Source of the DNA: Sediminibacterium sp.
GTDB lineage: Bacteria > Bacteroidota > Bacteroidia > Chitinophagales > Chitinophagaceae
Direction of reading: 5' to 3'
Assembly: GCA_021300455.1 (NCBI GenBank)
Contig: JAJTDP010000015.1
Location: 1-48,770 of the forward strand
DNA: 48,770 nucleotides
Shown here one piece after another: positions 1 to 8,066 of the stretch. The notes under the pieces were generated by a model. It was given only the letters and a program-made list of their open reading frames with translations. It had not been told where the DNA came from and did not search any database. The translations under genes and the position numbers were made by a program. Every line of letters starts with the position of its first letter. Within the stretch, counting starts at the first letter, position 1.

Positions 1-125
1 CATTCATAAAGACTGGGCAATCTCCACCCATTCCCTAATTCTGCGCATGCGGTATTTGCTTGATCCCAATTCATCAATTGTGGGAAATCATATTGAGCAA
101 TTAAAATCACTTGTATGTCTTTCAT
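1..125 (-). CDS. DUF1566/Lcl-C-like domain protein, N-terminal part, cut by window edge
   Basis: The minus strand from an ATG at 123-125 reads on without a stop to the window edge. The 41 visible residues include DFPQLMNWDQANTACAELG and then GNGWRLPS. The pattern M-x-W-x-x-A-x-x-A-C-x-x-LGxGWRLPs is the signature of the DUF1566/Lcl-C fold, found in many Bacteroidota and Fibrobacter surface or small cytosolic proteins. In this phylum short proteins begin with this motif close to the N-terminus, which supports the start. The gene overlaps the 3' end of the upstream secreted-protein gene by 38 bp in another frame, so translational coupling is likely. There is no signal peptide in the visible part. 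Function is unknown; the domain is often described as carbohydrate-binding or adhesin-like, but that is weak. Confidence 0.6.
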   Translation of the reverse strand, partial: MKDIQVILIAQYDFPQLMNWDQANTACAELGNGWRLPSLYE

Positions 126-600
126 CTACTATTGGGTAATGAAACTTATTCTCAGTATTTAAAATATAAGTTATCTCTTTTGAGTTACTAGGAATAATTT
201 TCAATAAAGTAAAATGATTATATAGTTTGCTAAAAGCGGTAAATGAAATCGTAGTCGGTGAAAAATTATCATTATTTATATCAAAAAAAATAGTTGTCTC
301 ATGAGCTAATTGGACTTTATCATTAACTAATTTTAAATTAGCATCATCATTGAATATCAAATTATTTTTAACTAGATCCAATATTATTTTTTGTATTTCA
401 TATGAACTTATACTGTCCATATTCATTTGAGGAAATTTATCTTTAATAGCTAATTGACAAGTATAAAGTGGGGCTGTGATAAATACAGACCATTTTTTAT
501 TTTCATTTTGAATAATGGAAATAGTGGATACCTGAGGATTGTGCGCAAACAAACTTTTCACTAACAGTATTGAAATGATTAAACACCTTATTTTGAACAT
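88..600 (-). CDS. Small secreted protein of unknown function (170 aa)
   Basis: Residues 1-19 form a signal peptide (positive start, hydrophobic ILLVKSLF core, cleavage near A19-H20). The mature protein begins HNPQVSTISIIQNENKKW and is predicted mostly beta-stranded. From memory this resembles the soluble periplasmic domain found beside HupE/UreJ-type metal permeases and YHYH proteins in Flavobacteriia ('AHNPDxSTxxLxE' start), but this was not searched. The start lies 14 bp behind the YHYH lipoprotein stop, so the two are probably co-transcribed. A role with a metal ion or at the envelope would be an inference from context only. Confidence 0.6.
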   Translation of the reverse strand: MFKIRCLIISILLVKSLFAHNPQVSTISIIQNENKKWSVFITAPLYTCQLAIKDKFPQMNMDSISSYEIQKIILDLVKNNLIFNDDANLKLVNDKVQLAHETTIFFDINNDNFSPTTISFTAFSKLYNHFTLLKIIPSNSKEITYILNTENKFHYPIVDERHTSDFNCSI

Positions 601-614
601 GTATGTTTAGTTTA

Positions 615-1631
615 TTACAATGTAACAGAGAATGAGCCAGGAACACCTCTAAAGCTATTTATAAAACTATTGGAACCAGCATTTGCAACATGATAATGAT
701 ATCCTCTTATTGAATCATAATGTCCTCTACTTGCATCAAGATCTGTGCTTTCTTTTCCTGCTTCATCTAAATTTTCAAATAGTCCATAGCCATCCATTGC
801 GTATCCAATCATTGCAGCATGTGCATCGGTTTGTTTTATTTTTGTAGATTTTCCAGTGGCTGCATGATAATGATAACCAGTAGCTCCGTTAACATGCCCC
901 CCTGCATCATCAAATGGCGCTAAAGTATAGGCACCTAATATGGCTTGAGTAGGAGCAGGCGGGTCAAAATTAATACCATTAAATGCAATACCTACAACAC
1001 CACCCATTCCCATAATTGGTATTGTGTTATTGGATTTAACAGGCTTAACCGGTATGTAATATATTTTCTTAATTCCCGGGAAATAAGAAGGAAGACATTG
1101 AACACAATAGTTTTTATACAAAGGATCAACATTGGGTCTGGCAGCAGCTTCACATGCAGCCTTTGTATCGGTAACATTGATTACACCAGTTGTTGAGTTG
1201 TATAATTTCCAAGTAGTATTTGAATAGAAGGTGGCTAAGTTTTTAATAAAGGGACCATCTACATCATATAATTTTCCGGCCTCAAACCATATTCCGCCTT
1301 TATCAATACCATCATTTATATTAGTTGGACACCAAGGACCTTGAGTATGATCCGATGGGGTATTATTTGAAATAATTTTATAACACATTACGGTTGATCC
1401 ATCGGCTAGCCTTTGACTTACCTTAGTAATACTTTCAGTTAACCCAGCAGCTAAAAATTTAGTAGGATCTACTTCAATAACTACTGCATCATCGGTTATT
1501 GAGGTGGAAGGTGTAGTCGGAGTAGTAATAGTTGTGTTGGTATCTGATTTACTACATGCAAACGTGGTGGCTATCATAAACAAGATCAAGAATCTAAATT
1601 TATTTAAAATCATAGTGGGTAGTTTAGTCAT
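615..1631 (-). CDS. YHYH-domain lipoprotein
   Basis: The protein has 338 residues. A hydrophobic stretch (about 13-25) ends in the lipobox T-F-A-C with Cys26, followed by a Ser/Thr/Asp-rich linker, so it is an outer-membrane or periplasmic lipoprotein. Two YHYH motifs lie at 253-256 and 311-314, separated by the conserved block IGYAMDGYGLF (275-285), which is the hallmark of the YHYH family (PF14240). Further cysteines at 83, 101, 160, 176 and 179 may form disulfides or bind metal. The duplicated Tyr/His motif suggests metal or substrate binding, but the family has no firm function. Met7 (start at 1613) is an equally plausible start. It heads a minus-strand group with the 170-residue secreted protein and the DUF1566 gene. 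It is separated from tRNA-Asp by a terminator. Confidence 0.8.
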   Translation of the reverse strand: MTKLPTMILNKFRFLILFMIATTFACSKSDTNTTITTPTTPSTSITDDAVVIEVDPTKFLAAGLTESITKVSQRLADGSTVMCYKIISNNTPSDHTQGPWCPTNINDGIDKGGIWFEAGKLYDVDGPFIKNLATFYSNTTWKLYNSTTGVINVTDTKAACEAAARPNVDPLYKNYCVQCLPSYFPGIKKIYYIPVKPVKSNNTIPIMGMGGVVGIAFNGINFDPPAPTQAILGAYTLAPFDDAGGHVNGATGYHYHAATGKSTKIKQTDAHAAMIGYAMDGYGLFENLDEAGKESTDLDASRGHYDSIRGYHYHVANAGSNSFINSFRGVPGSFSVTL

Positions 1632-1740
1632 AAGACGTGTAAATGTATAAAAGGTTTAAATAGGGGGTAGTTTTTTAACAGTTTATAATATAAATATAAT
1701 CTAGAAAGAACCCGTTTGCTACACTTTCTGCTACACACAT

Positions 1741-1768
1741 AAAAAAACCCATTGAAAATCAATGGGTT
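1741..1768 (-). terminator. Rho-independent terminator of tRNA-Asp
   Basis: On the minus strand the stem AACCCATTGA / TCAATGGGTT with a short T-rich loop is followed directly by a run of T. It lies 13 bp behind the tRNA-Asp 3' end and ahead of the YHYH lipoprotein gene, so it isolates the tRNA transcript. Confidence 0.8.
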
Positions 1769-1781
1769 AAGTGTTTTAAAG

Positions 1782-1855
1782 CGGACCGGACGGGACTCGA
1801 ACCCGCGACCTCCGCCGTGACAGGGCGGCATTCTAACCAACTGAACTACCGATCC
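1782..1855 (-). tRNA. tRNA-Asp (anticodon GTC)
   Basis: The minus strand folds into a complete 74-nt cloverleaf: acceptor stem GGATCGG/CCGGTCC (one G-T pair), D-arm with AGTTGGTTAGA, anticodon loop CTGTCAC giving anticodon GTC, T-loop GTTCGAGTC, and discriminator G. Discriminator G with anticodon GUC is the identity expected of bacterial tRNA-Asp. The CCA end is not encoded. It has its own TATCTTTG promoter box at 1889-1896 and a terminator on the other side. It is a single tRNA, not part of a cluster. Confidence 0.97.
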
Positions 1856-1888
1856 TTGGTTAGTGGATAAATCCACTTATAAGGGGTG

Positions 1889-1896
1889 CAAAGATA
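1889..1896 (-). promoter_or_regulatory. -7 promoter box of tRNA-Asp (TATCTTTG)
   Basis: This is an exact match to the Bacteroidota -7 consensus TAnnTTTG on the minus strand, 33 nt upstream of the mature tRNA 5' end. A small inverted repeat (AGTGGAT/ATCCACT) lies between the box and the tRNA and would form part of the 5' leader. Confidence 0.6.
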
Positions 1897-1968
1897 AGGG
1901 GAAACTGCTTTTTTAAACAAATCTTTTATTAAAAAAGCTTTATTATTTTTACATCCCAATAGAAGCTT

Positions 1969-2943
1969 ATGCCAGTATACCCAAATAGACAGTTTTTAGA
2001 TTTTGAACAACCTATAAAAGAGCTGTACGAACAAATAGATGCCACAAAAAAATTAGCAGAAAAAAATCCTAAAATAAATTTATCTGCTACTATTGATCAA
2101 TTAGAGCAATCTATTATTGATAAGCGAAAAGCAATCACAGCACGCCTTTCACCTTGGCAGCGTGTTCAATTAAGTAGACATCCCGACCGCCCTTATACCT
2201 TAAAGTACATTCAAAACATGTGCGATAAGTTTGTTGAATTACATGGAGATCGTAATGTAAAAGACGACAAGGCCATGGTGGGAGGATTCGCGGAATTGGA
2301 CGGACATACCGTTATGATGATAGGCCAGCAAAAGGGTATTAACACCAAGGCCCGCCAAATGAGAAACTTTGGGATGGCCAACCCTGAAGGCTATAGAAAA
2401 GCCCTTAGACTCATGAAATTGGCTGAAAAGTTCAATAAACCAGTAGTTTGTTTAATTGATACTCCAGGTGCTTTCCCTGGCCTAGAAGCTGAGGAAAGAG
2501 GACAAGGAGAGGCCATTGCCCGTAATATTTATGAAATGGTGCGTTTACAAGTGCCAATTATTATATGTATCATAGGAGAAGGGGCTAGTGGGGGTGCTTT
2601 AGGCATTGGGGTGAGTGATAAAACCTTAATGATGGAAAACACTTGGTACACGGTTATTTCTCCAGAAAGCTGTAGTTCTATTTTATGGCGTAGCTGGGAT
2701 AAAAAAGAAATTGCTGCCGAGCAGTTAAAACTAACCGCCGATGATATGAAAGGTTTTGGTTTAATTGATGAAATTGTTCCAGAGCCAGTAGGTGGCGCAC
2801 ATTGGTCTTATACAGATGCGGCTGCTATTTTAAAAGAAAAAATTATTGCAGCATTAGCCTCGGTAAAAGATATAGCACCTGCTAAGCGAGTAGAAAACAG
2901 AATTGAGAAATACAGTAAAATGGGTTTCTGGGAAGAAGCATAA
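1969..2943 (+). CDS. accA: Acetyl-CoA carboxylase carboxyltransferase subunit alpha
   Basis: AccA is the alpha half of the carboxyltransferase that moves CO2 from biotin to acetyl-CoA to give malonyl-CoA, the first committed step of fatty-acid synthesis; it works as an alpha2beta2 complex with AccD in the cytosol. The 324-residue protein has the usual length. The N-terminal helical segment ([16 protein letters not shown]) is followed by the [12 protein letters not shown] block and the crotonase-like core with [41 protein letters not shown] and [11 protein letters not shown], the oxyanion-hole region. accD is not nearby. It starts divergently from tRNA-Asp, and dapA follows 23 bp downstream, so the two are probably co-transcribed. 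Confidence 0.97.
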   Translation: MPVYPNRQFLDFEQPIKELYEQIDATKKLAEKNPKINLSATIDQLEQSIIDKRKAITARLSPWQRVQLSRHPDRPYTLKYIQNMCDKFVELHGDRNVKDDKAMVGGFAELDGHTVMMIGQQKGINTKARQMRNFGMANPEGYRKALRLMKLAEKFNKPVVCLIDTPGAFPGLEAEERGQGEAIARNIYEMVRLQVPIIICIIGEGASGGALGIGVSDKTLMMENTWYTVISPESCSSILWRSWDKKEIAAEQLKLTADDMKGFGLIDEIVPEPVGGAHWSYTDAAAILKEKIIAALASVKDIAPAKRVENRIEKYSKMGFWEEA

Positions 2944-2966
2944 TATTATTTAATTATCTTTAGTAC

Positions 2967-3854
2967 ATGTTAAGAGAAACCCTCAAAGGAACTGGCGTTG
3001 CATTAGTGACTCCCTTTAAAAAAGACAAATCCATTGACTTTACGGCACTTGAAAATTTAATAGATATTCAAATTGCAGGAGGTTTAGATTATTTAGTGAC
3101 CCTAGGTACAACAGGGGAGTCGGTTGTTTTATCTGATGAAGAAAAAATTGAAATATTTAATTGTACTGTAAAAAAAGTAAATGGTCGTGTGCCTATTGTT
3201 ATTGGTATTGGTGGAAATGATACTGCAGCGGTTATAAAATCCTTTGGAAAATTTGATTTATCAAAAGTTGTTGCTATTTTAAGCGTATCGCCTTATTATA
3301 ATAAACCTTCTCAAGAAGGATTATACCAACATTATATGGCATTAGCCGACGCTGCACCTAAGCCTATTTTATTATACAATGTACCAGGACGTACTGGAAG
3401 AAATATGAGTGCAGCAACTACACTTCGTTTAGCATCGCATCCAAATATTGCAGGTATTAAAGAAGCAGTTTCTGAATTGACCCAAATGATTGCGATATTA
3501 AAAGACCGCCCTTCCGATTTTCTAGTAGTGAGTGGTGATGATGAAATGGTAATGGCTCAAATGGCCTGCGGTTGTGATGGTGTGATTAGTGTGGCTGCCA
3601 ATGCATTTGCTAAACCTTTTTCTGATATGATTCGTTTTGCGATGGCCGGAGACTTTTCTATGGCTAAAAGAGTGAACGATTTATTAGTAGAAGGCTATGG
3701 CTATATGTTTGAAGAAAATAATCCTGCTGGTATTAAAGCTTTTATGTTTGAGCAAGGATTAATTGAAAATGAATTACGCTTACCACTTGTGCCAGTATCT
3801 GCGCCACTGCAAGCAAAAATTCATAACTACTTACAGCGTTATATTAGCCAATAA
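2967..3854 (+). CDS. dapA: 4-hydroxy-tetrahydrodipicolinate synthase
   Basis: DapA condenses pyruvate with aspartate semialdehyde in the lysine/diaminopimelate pathway. The 295-residue TIM barrel is of normal length. Visible signatures are GTTGES (47-52), YYNKPSQEG (110-118), YNVPGRTG with catalytic Tyr137, and GIKEA with the Schiff-base Lys165. It follows accA by 23 bp. The gap contains TATCTTTA four nucleotides before the ATG, a near match to the -7 promoter box, so an additional own promoter is possible. It converges with mutS. Confidence 0.97.
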   Translation: MLRETLKGTGVALVTPFKKDKSIDFTALENLIDIQIAGGLDYLVTLGTTGESVVLSDEEKIEIFNCTVKKVNGRVPIVIGIGGNDTAAVIKSFGKFDLSKVVAILSVSPYYNKPSQEGLYQHYMALADAAPKPILLYNVPGRTGRNMSAATTLRLASHPNIAGIKEAVSELTQMIAILKDRPSDFLVVSGDDEMVMAQMACGCDGVISVAANAFAKPFSDMIRFAMAGDFSMAKRVNDLLVEGYGYMFEENNPAGIKAFMFEQGLIENELRLPLVPVSAPLQAKIHNYLQRYISQ

Positions 3855-3865
3855 ATTTTATTTGA

Positions 3866-3919
3866 TCTTACTAAGTAAATCTTAGTAGGATAATCTTAGT
3901 AGGGTAATCTTAAGAGGGA
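3866..3919. repeat. Three imperfect 14-bp tandem repeats with a hairpin, between dapA and mutS
   Basis: The units AATCTTAGTAGGAT (3878-3891), AATCTTAGTAGGGT (3892-3905) and AATCTTAAGAGGGA (3906-3919) follow each other without spacers. In addition TCTTACTAAG (3866-3875) pairs with CTTAGTAGGA of the first unit to give a 10-bp stem. The block lies between two convergent genes and may slow or stop transcription, but it has no long T tract. Confidence 0.6.
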
Positions 3920-3923
3920 CTGC

Positions 3924-6485
3924 TTAGTTAAGCTTTTTCTTAATAGCTTGTAGTTTCATTAAAGCCTCAACCGGTGTGAGATTATTAATATCCATCTCGT
4001 CTAATTCTTTTCTAATCGATTCAAAAGTTTCTGTATGTGCATCAAAAATAGATAACTGTAATTCTTGACTGCCCTTATTTTTCAATTCCATTTCTTTTAA
4101 AATTTCATTAGCCCTATTCACTAAAATATTGGGCATGCCTGCCATCTTTGCCACATGAATACCAAAACTATGGGTGCTGCCACCTTTAGTGAGTTTGCGT
4201 AAGAAAATAATTTTATTCCCTACTTCTTTATGGCTTACATGAAAATTATGTACGGTTGAAAGTTGCGCTTCTAAATCGTTCAGCTCATGGTAATGCGTTG
4301 CAAATAAAGTTTTAGGCTTTTGCTTCGATTGATGCAAGAACTCCACAATACTCCATGCAATAGAAATACCATCATAGGTAGAAGTGCCTCTTCCAATTTC
4401 ATCAAGAAGTATTAAACTACGCGCACTAATATTGTTTAAAATGCTGGCGGTTTCTAGCATCTCCACCATAAAGGTAGACTCTCCTGCATTTAAATTATCA
4501 TTGGCGCCCACGCGTGTAAATATTTTATCGGTAAGTGGAATAGATGCCGCCTGTGCAGGCACATAAGATCCCATATGCGCCATAAGCGTAATTAAGGCAG
4601 TTTGTCTTAGCACTGCACTTTTACCACTCATATTAGGACCCGTTAAAATAATAATTTGTTGGGTGGCTGGGTCTAAGAAAACATCATTGGGTATATAGTC
4701 TTGGTCAATAGCTAAAGTTTTTTCAATAACCGGGTGCCTGCCTGCTGTAATATTTAAAATAGCCTCTTCTGATAAACTAGGTTTGCAATATTTATTTTCT
4801 TTAGCAATTTGTGCAAAGCATAATAAACAGTCCAAGGTGCCTATTAATTGTCCATTATTTTGAATAGCGCCCATTTCTGTAAATACTTGGTCCAATAAGT
4901 CTTGATACATTTCTTGTTCAAGGCTTAAAATTTTATCCTCGGCACCTAATATTTTTTCTTCGTAAATTTTTAATTCAGGAGTGATATACCTTTCTGCAGT
5001 GGTTAAGGTTTGTTTGCGTATCCACTCGGCGGGCACTTTATTTTTATGCACATGGGTTACTTCTAAATAATAACCATACACATTATTGTATCCAATTTTT
5101 AAAGAAGAGATACCTGTAATCTCTGCTTCTTTGTTTTGTATCTGCGTTAAAAAATCTTTGCCTCCACTGGATATATTTCTAAGTTCATCTAAAGCAGATG
5201 AAACACCTTCTTTAATAAAGCCTCCTTTCACAGTAGTGGCAGGGGGTTGTTCTTGAAGAGTATTCAATATAGCAGCCTTGGTTTTAGCACAAACTGAAAT
5301 AGCATTGGCAATTTCTTCTAAATAACTATTGGTATTACTTGATAATAATTCTTTAATAGTAGTAGCAGCCTCTAATGATTTTGCTAATTGAATTAATTCA
5401 CGAGGTTGAATTTTTCTAGTAGATAACTTACTAGCCAGCCTCTCTAAATCGCCACAAGATTCTATTAGAGCGCCTAATTCAGTAGCGTAATTACTATCAG
5501 CTAATAAATTAGCCACTGCCTCTAAGCGCTTATTAATTTGCGTAATAGATTGTAGTGGAAACACCAACCATCTTTTTAATAACCTGGCACCCATGGGGCT
5601 CTTGGTGGCATCCATAATTTCAAGCAGCCCTTTTCTATCGGCGCCATTGCCTATTAGTTCTAAATTGCGAATAGTAAATTTATCCATCCATAATATTTCT
5701 TCACGCACAATACTTTTAATGGTATGAATATGTTGAAGGTGCGGATGCTCTGTTTCTTTTAAATAATGCAGTATGGCACCTGCTGCCATAATACCTAATT
5801 TTTGCTCAGCAATACCAAAGCCCTTTAAAGTACTAGTTTGAAATTGCTTTAATAATTGTTCGGTGGCAAAGGCTTCATCAAATATCCAACTATCTAGCCC
5901 ATAGGTATAAAACCCATTTCCAAAACTTTCTTTAAATGCTGCTTGATAATTTTTAGGATGTAGAATTTCTGCTGGTTGTAAACTTTGTAATAATTTATCT
6001 AAATAGTCCCTGCTGCCTTCAGCTATTAAAAATTCTCCCGTTGTAATATCTAAAAATGCAATCCCTCCTTTTTCATTTTCTACATAAATGGCTGCTAAGA
6101 AATTATTGTTTTTATGTTCTAATAATTTATCATTGGTTGCAATACCAGGCGTAAGCATATCGGTCACACCTCTTTTTACAATTCCTTTTACATTTTTTGG
6201 ATCTTCTAATTGATCACAAATAGCTACACGGTGTCCCGCTTTTACTAATTTATGTAAATAAGTATCTAAGGAATGATGGGGGAATCCGGCTAGTTCACTA
6301 GATGAAGCAGCTCCATTATTTCTTTTAGTAAGGGTAATGCCTAAAACTTTGGAGGCAACAATGGCATCTTCTCCAAATGTCTCGTAAAAATCGCCGACGC
6401 GAAATAGCAAAATGGCATCGGGATATTTTTGCTTAATAGCCCGGTGTTGTTGCATGAGTGGCGTATCGGCACTTGATTTTGACAT
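3924..6485 (-). CDS. mutS: DNA mismatch repair protein MutS
   Basis: MutS binds mismatches as a dimer and, using ATP, recruits MutL. The start at 6485 (MSKSSADTPLMQQ) gives 853 residues, the usual MutS length. The open frame runs 52 codons further upstream, but that part overlaps the divergent methyltransferase gene and does not look like MutS. Visible elements: mismatch-wedging motif GDFYETF with Phe33 and Glu35; connector and lever regions; the ATPase with Walker A GPNMSGKS, STFMVEM signature, Walker B LILLDEIGRGTS, and the TLFATHYHEL switch region. A TAGGTTTG promoter box ends only 6 nt before the ATG, so the mRNA may be leaderless or nearly so. It shares a very short divergent promoter region with the TrmH-type gene. 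Confidence 0.96.
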   Translation of the reverse strand: MSKSSADTPLMQQHRAIKQKYPDAILLFRVGDFYETFGEDAIVASKVLGITLTKRNNGAASSSELAGFPHHSLDTYLHKLVKAGHRVAICDQLEDPKNVKGIVKRGVTDMLTPGIATNDKLLEHKNNNFLAAIYVENEKGGIAFLDITTGEFLIAEGSRDYLDKLLQSLQPAEILHPKNYQAAFKESFGNGFYTYGLDSWIFDEAFATEQLLKQFQTSTLKGFGIAEQKLGIMAAGAILHYLKETEHPHLQHIHTIKSIVREEILWMDKFTIRNLELIGNGADRKGLLEIMDATKSPMGARLLKRWLVFPLQSITQINKRLEAVANLLADSNYATELGALIESCGDLERLASKLSTRKIQPRELIQLAKSLEAATTIKELLSSNTNSYLEEIANAISVCAKTKAAILNTLQEQPPATTVKGGFIKEGVSSALDELRNISSGGKDFLTQIQNKEAEITGISSLKIGYNNVYGYYLEVTHVHKNKVPAEWIRKQTLTTAERYITPELKIYEEKILGAEDKILSLEQEMYQDLLDQVFTEMGAIQNNGQLIGTLDCLLCFAQIAKENKYCKPSLSEEAILNITAGRHPVIEKTLAIDQDYIPNDVFLDPATQQIIILTGPNMSGKSAVLRQTALITLMAHMGSYVPAQAASIPLTDKIFTRVGANDNLNAGESTFMVEMLETASILNNISARSLILLDEIGRGTSTYDGISIAWSIVEFLHQSKQKPKTLFATHYHELNDLEAQLSTVHNFHVSHKEVGNKIIFLRKLTKGGSTHSFGIHVAKMAGMPNILVNRANEILKEMELKNKGSQELQLSIFDAHTETFESIRKELDEMDINNLTPVEALMKLQAIKKKLN

Positions 6486-6491
6486 GGTGGA

Positions 6492-6499
6492 CAAACCTA
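6492..6499 (-). promoter_or_regulatory. -7 promoter box of mutS (TAGGTTTG)
   Basis: This is an exact TAnnTTTG match on the minus strand, followed by TCCACC and then the mutS ATG. Transcription would start at or within a few bases of the start codon. No clear TTG element is visible at the expected -33 position. Confidence 0.5.
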
Positions 6500-6520
6500 C
6501 ATAATTTTTCATAAAAAGCC

Positions 6521-6528
6521 TACTTTTG
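6521..6528 (+). promoter_or_regulatory. -7 promoter box of the TrmH-type methyltransferase gene (TACTTTTG)
   Basis: This is an exact TAnnTTTG match on the plus strand, three bases before ATG at 6532. The two divergent -7 boxes (this one and that of mutS) are only 21 bp apart, so polymerase binding at one should exclude the other. Confidence 0.5.
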
Positions 6529-6531
6529 CAT

Positions 6532-7086
6532 ATGCGCAAACTAACCATGGACGAGTTGGGACGAAAGTCGGTGGCCGACTTTAAGTTGGCCGACAAAAAG
6601 CCCCTGGTGGTGGTCATGGATAATATCCGTAGCATGCACAATGTGGGTTCTGTATTTAGAACGGCCGATGCTTTTTTAATTGCAGGTATTTGTTTGTGTG
6701 GTTTTACACCTCAGCCTCCTCATAGAGATATTCAAAAAACAGCCTTAGGCGCCACTGAGTCGGTGGATTGGTTGTATTATGATAATACCATAGCTGCAGT
6801 GGAAGCTTTAAAAGAGCAGGGCTATAAAGTATTTGCCATTGAACAAACCAAGGGAAGTATATCTTTGGAAAATTTCAAAACTTACTTAAGTAACGCATCC
6901 AATGCTGATGCTAATAAAGAATCAATTAAAGCAGTAGCTTTTGTGTTTGGAAATGAAGTGGAAGGGGTGAGTGAAGAAGTCTTGGCTATTTGTGATGGGG
7001 CAGTGGAAATTCCACAATACGGGATGAAACATTCTTTAAATATTTCAGTAGCCGCCGCTATTGTTTTATGGGAGATGGTTAGATAG
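6532..7086 (+). CDS. TrmH/SpoU-family RNA 2'-O-methyltransferase
   Basis: The 184-residue protein is a SPOUT (alpha/beta knot) methyltransferase with the three family motifs: NIRSMHNVGSVFRTADAF (motif 1), VFGNEVEGV (motif 2) and IPQYGMKHSLNISVAAAIVLWE (motif 3). Such enzymes methylate a ribose 2'-OH in tRNA or rRNA using S-adenosylmethionine. The protein lacks the N-terminal substrate-binding domain of RlmB, so it is closer to TrmH/TrmL-sized enzymes; the exact target cannot be read from the sequence. The start MRKLTMDELGRKS matches the start I remember for Bacteroidota homologues. If the mRNA begins too late, the ATG at 6547 (MDELGRKS) would be used instead. Confidence 0.88.
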   Translation: MRKLTMDELGRKSVADFKLADKKPLVVVMDNIRSMHNVGSVFRTADAFLIAGICLCGFTPQPPHRDIQKTALGATESVDWLYYDNTIAAVEALKEQGYKVFAIEQTKGSISLENFKTYLSNASNADANKESIKAVAFVFGNEVEGVSEEVLAICDGAVEIPQYGMKHSLNISVAAAIVLWEMVR

Positions 7087-7148
7087 ATATTGTTAGAAAT
7101 AGGATAGGTATAGATAGAGAAGTAAATTATAATTAATAGAATTAAATT

Positions 7149-8060
7149 ATGTCGGTAGTTAAGAATTATATGAGCTTGGTGAAATTTTCACATACCATTT
7201 TTGCATTACCCTTTGCAATCATTGGTTTTGTGTTAGGCGTGAGAGCGCAGTGGATGGCTGAACTTCCGGTAGAACAATTTTTCTTAAAATTCTTTTTAGT
7301 AATAGTTTGTATGGTAAGCGCACGTTCAACTGCCATGGCCTTTAACCGTTATTTAGACAGGCATTTCGATAAACTCAATCCAAGAACAGCTATTAGAGAA
7401 ATTCCAGCAGGTATTATCAAAGCAGAAAAAGCACTTGTTTTTATTTTTATTAATATGGCTGTTTTTATTACAGCTAGTTTTTTTATTAATTCAATTTGTT
7501 TTTATTTATCACCGGTAGCCCTTTTTGTTATTTTGTTTTATAGTTATACCAAACGCTTCACTTATTTATGCCATTTAGTTTTAGGCATAGGGCTTTCCTT
7601 AGCACCTATAGGCGCTTACTTAGCAGTAACGGGCAGCTTTGCAATACTGCCTTTACTATTTTCTTTTGCCGTTGTATTTTGGGTAAGTGGTTTTGATATT
7701 ATTTATGCCTTGCAGGATATTGAATTTGATAAGTCGCAATCGCTGTATTCTATTCCAAGTTATTGGGGTTTGAATAAAGCATTAAACATTGCAAGGGTAC
7801 TTCATGTTTTTTCAGCAGCTTTTATAATAGCTGCCTTTTTTATAGGAGGCTTTCACTTTGTTTACTTAATAGGGCTAATTATTTTTGTGGGTATGCTTTT
7901 ATATCAAAATAGTATTGTGAAGCCTAATGACTTAAGTAAAGTAAATATTGCCTTTATGACTGCCAATGGAATTGCCAGTATTGTATTTAGTATTTTTGTG
8001 ATTGCAGCAATGGTTTTAGAAATGACTGCTGCTAATAATAATTTTATTCATTTTAACTAA
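7149..8060 (+). CDS. UbiA-family prenyltransferase (MqnP-like)
   Basis: This is an integral membrane protein of 303 residues with eight or nine hydrophobic helices. It has both Mg-diphosphate motifs of the UbiA superfamily: NRYLDRHFDKLNPRT (66-80) and DIIYALQDIEFD (183-194). It transfers a polyprenyl chain to an aromatic acceptor. In Bacteroidota without ubiquinone, this subgroup ('putative 4-hydroxybenzoate polyprenyltransferase') is usually MqnP of the futalosine route to menaquinone; MenA has a different second motif. The assignment to MqnP is an inference. It follows the methyltransferase by 62 bp and ruvX starts 6 bp after its stop, so it is probably co-transcribed with ruvX. Confidence 0.85.
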   Translation: MSVVKNYMSLVKFSHTIFALPFAIIGFVLGVRAQWMAELPVEQFFLKFFLVIVCMVSARSTAMAFNRYLDRHFDKLNPRTAIREIPAGIIKAEKALVFIFINMAVFITASFFINSICFYLSPVALFVILFYSYTKRFTYLCHLVLGIGLSLAPIGAYLAVTGSFAILPLLFSFAVVFWVSGFDIIYALQDIEFDKSQSLYSIPSYWGLNKALNIARVLHVFSAAFIIAAFFIGGFHFVYLIGLIIFVGMLLYQNSIVKPNDLSKVNIAFMTANGIASIVFSIFVIAAMVLEMTAANNNFIHFN

Positions 8061-8066
8061 ATAAAC

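Noticed and set aside
1628..1876. 82-residue minus-strand frame with VVQLVRMPPCHGGGRGFESRP
   Set aside because: It is a translation of tRNA-Asp; this peptide pattern is a known artefact of tRNA genes.
3878..3919. CRISPR-like array
   Set aside because: The units are 14 bp, only three, and have no spacers.
6486..6641. 52 extra codons at the 5' end of mutS
   Set aside because: They overlap the divergent methyltransferase gene, lie upstream of the mutS promoter box and do not resemble MutS.
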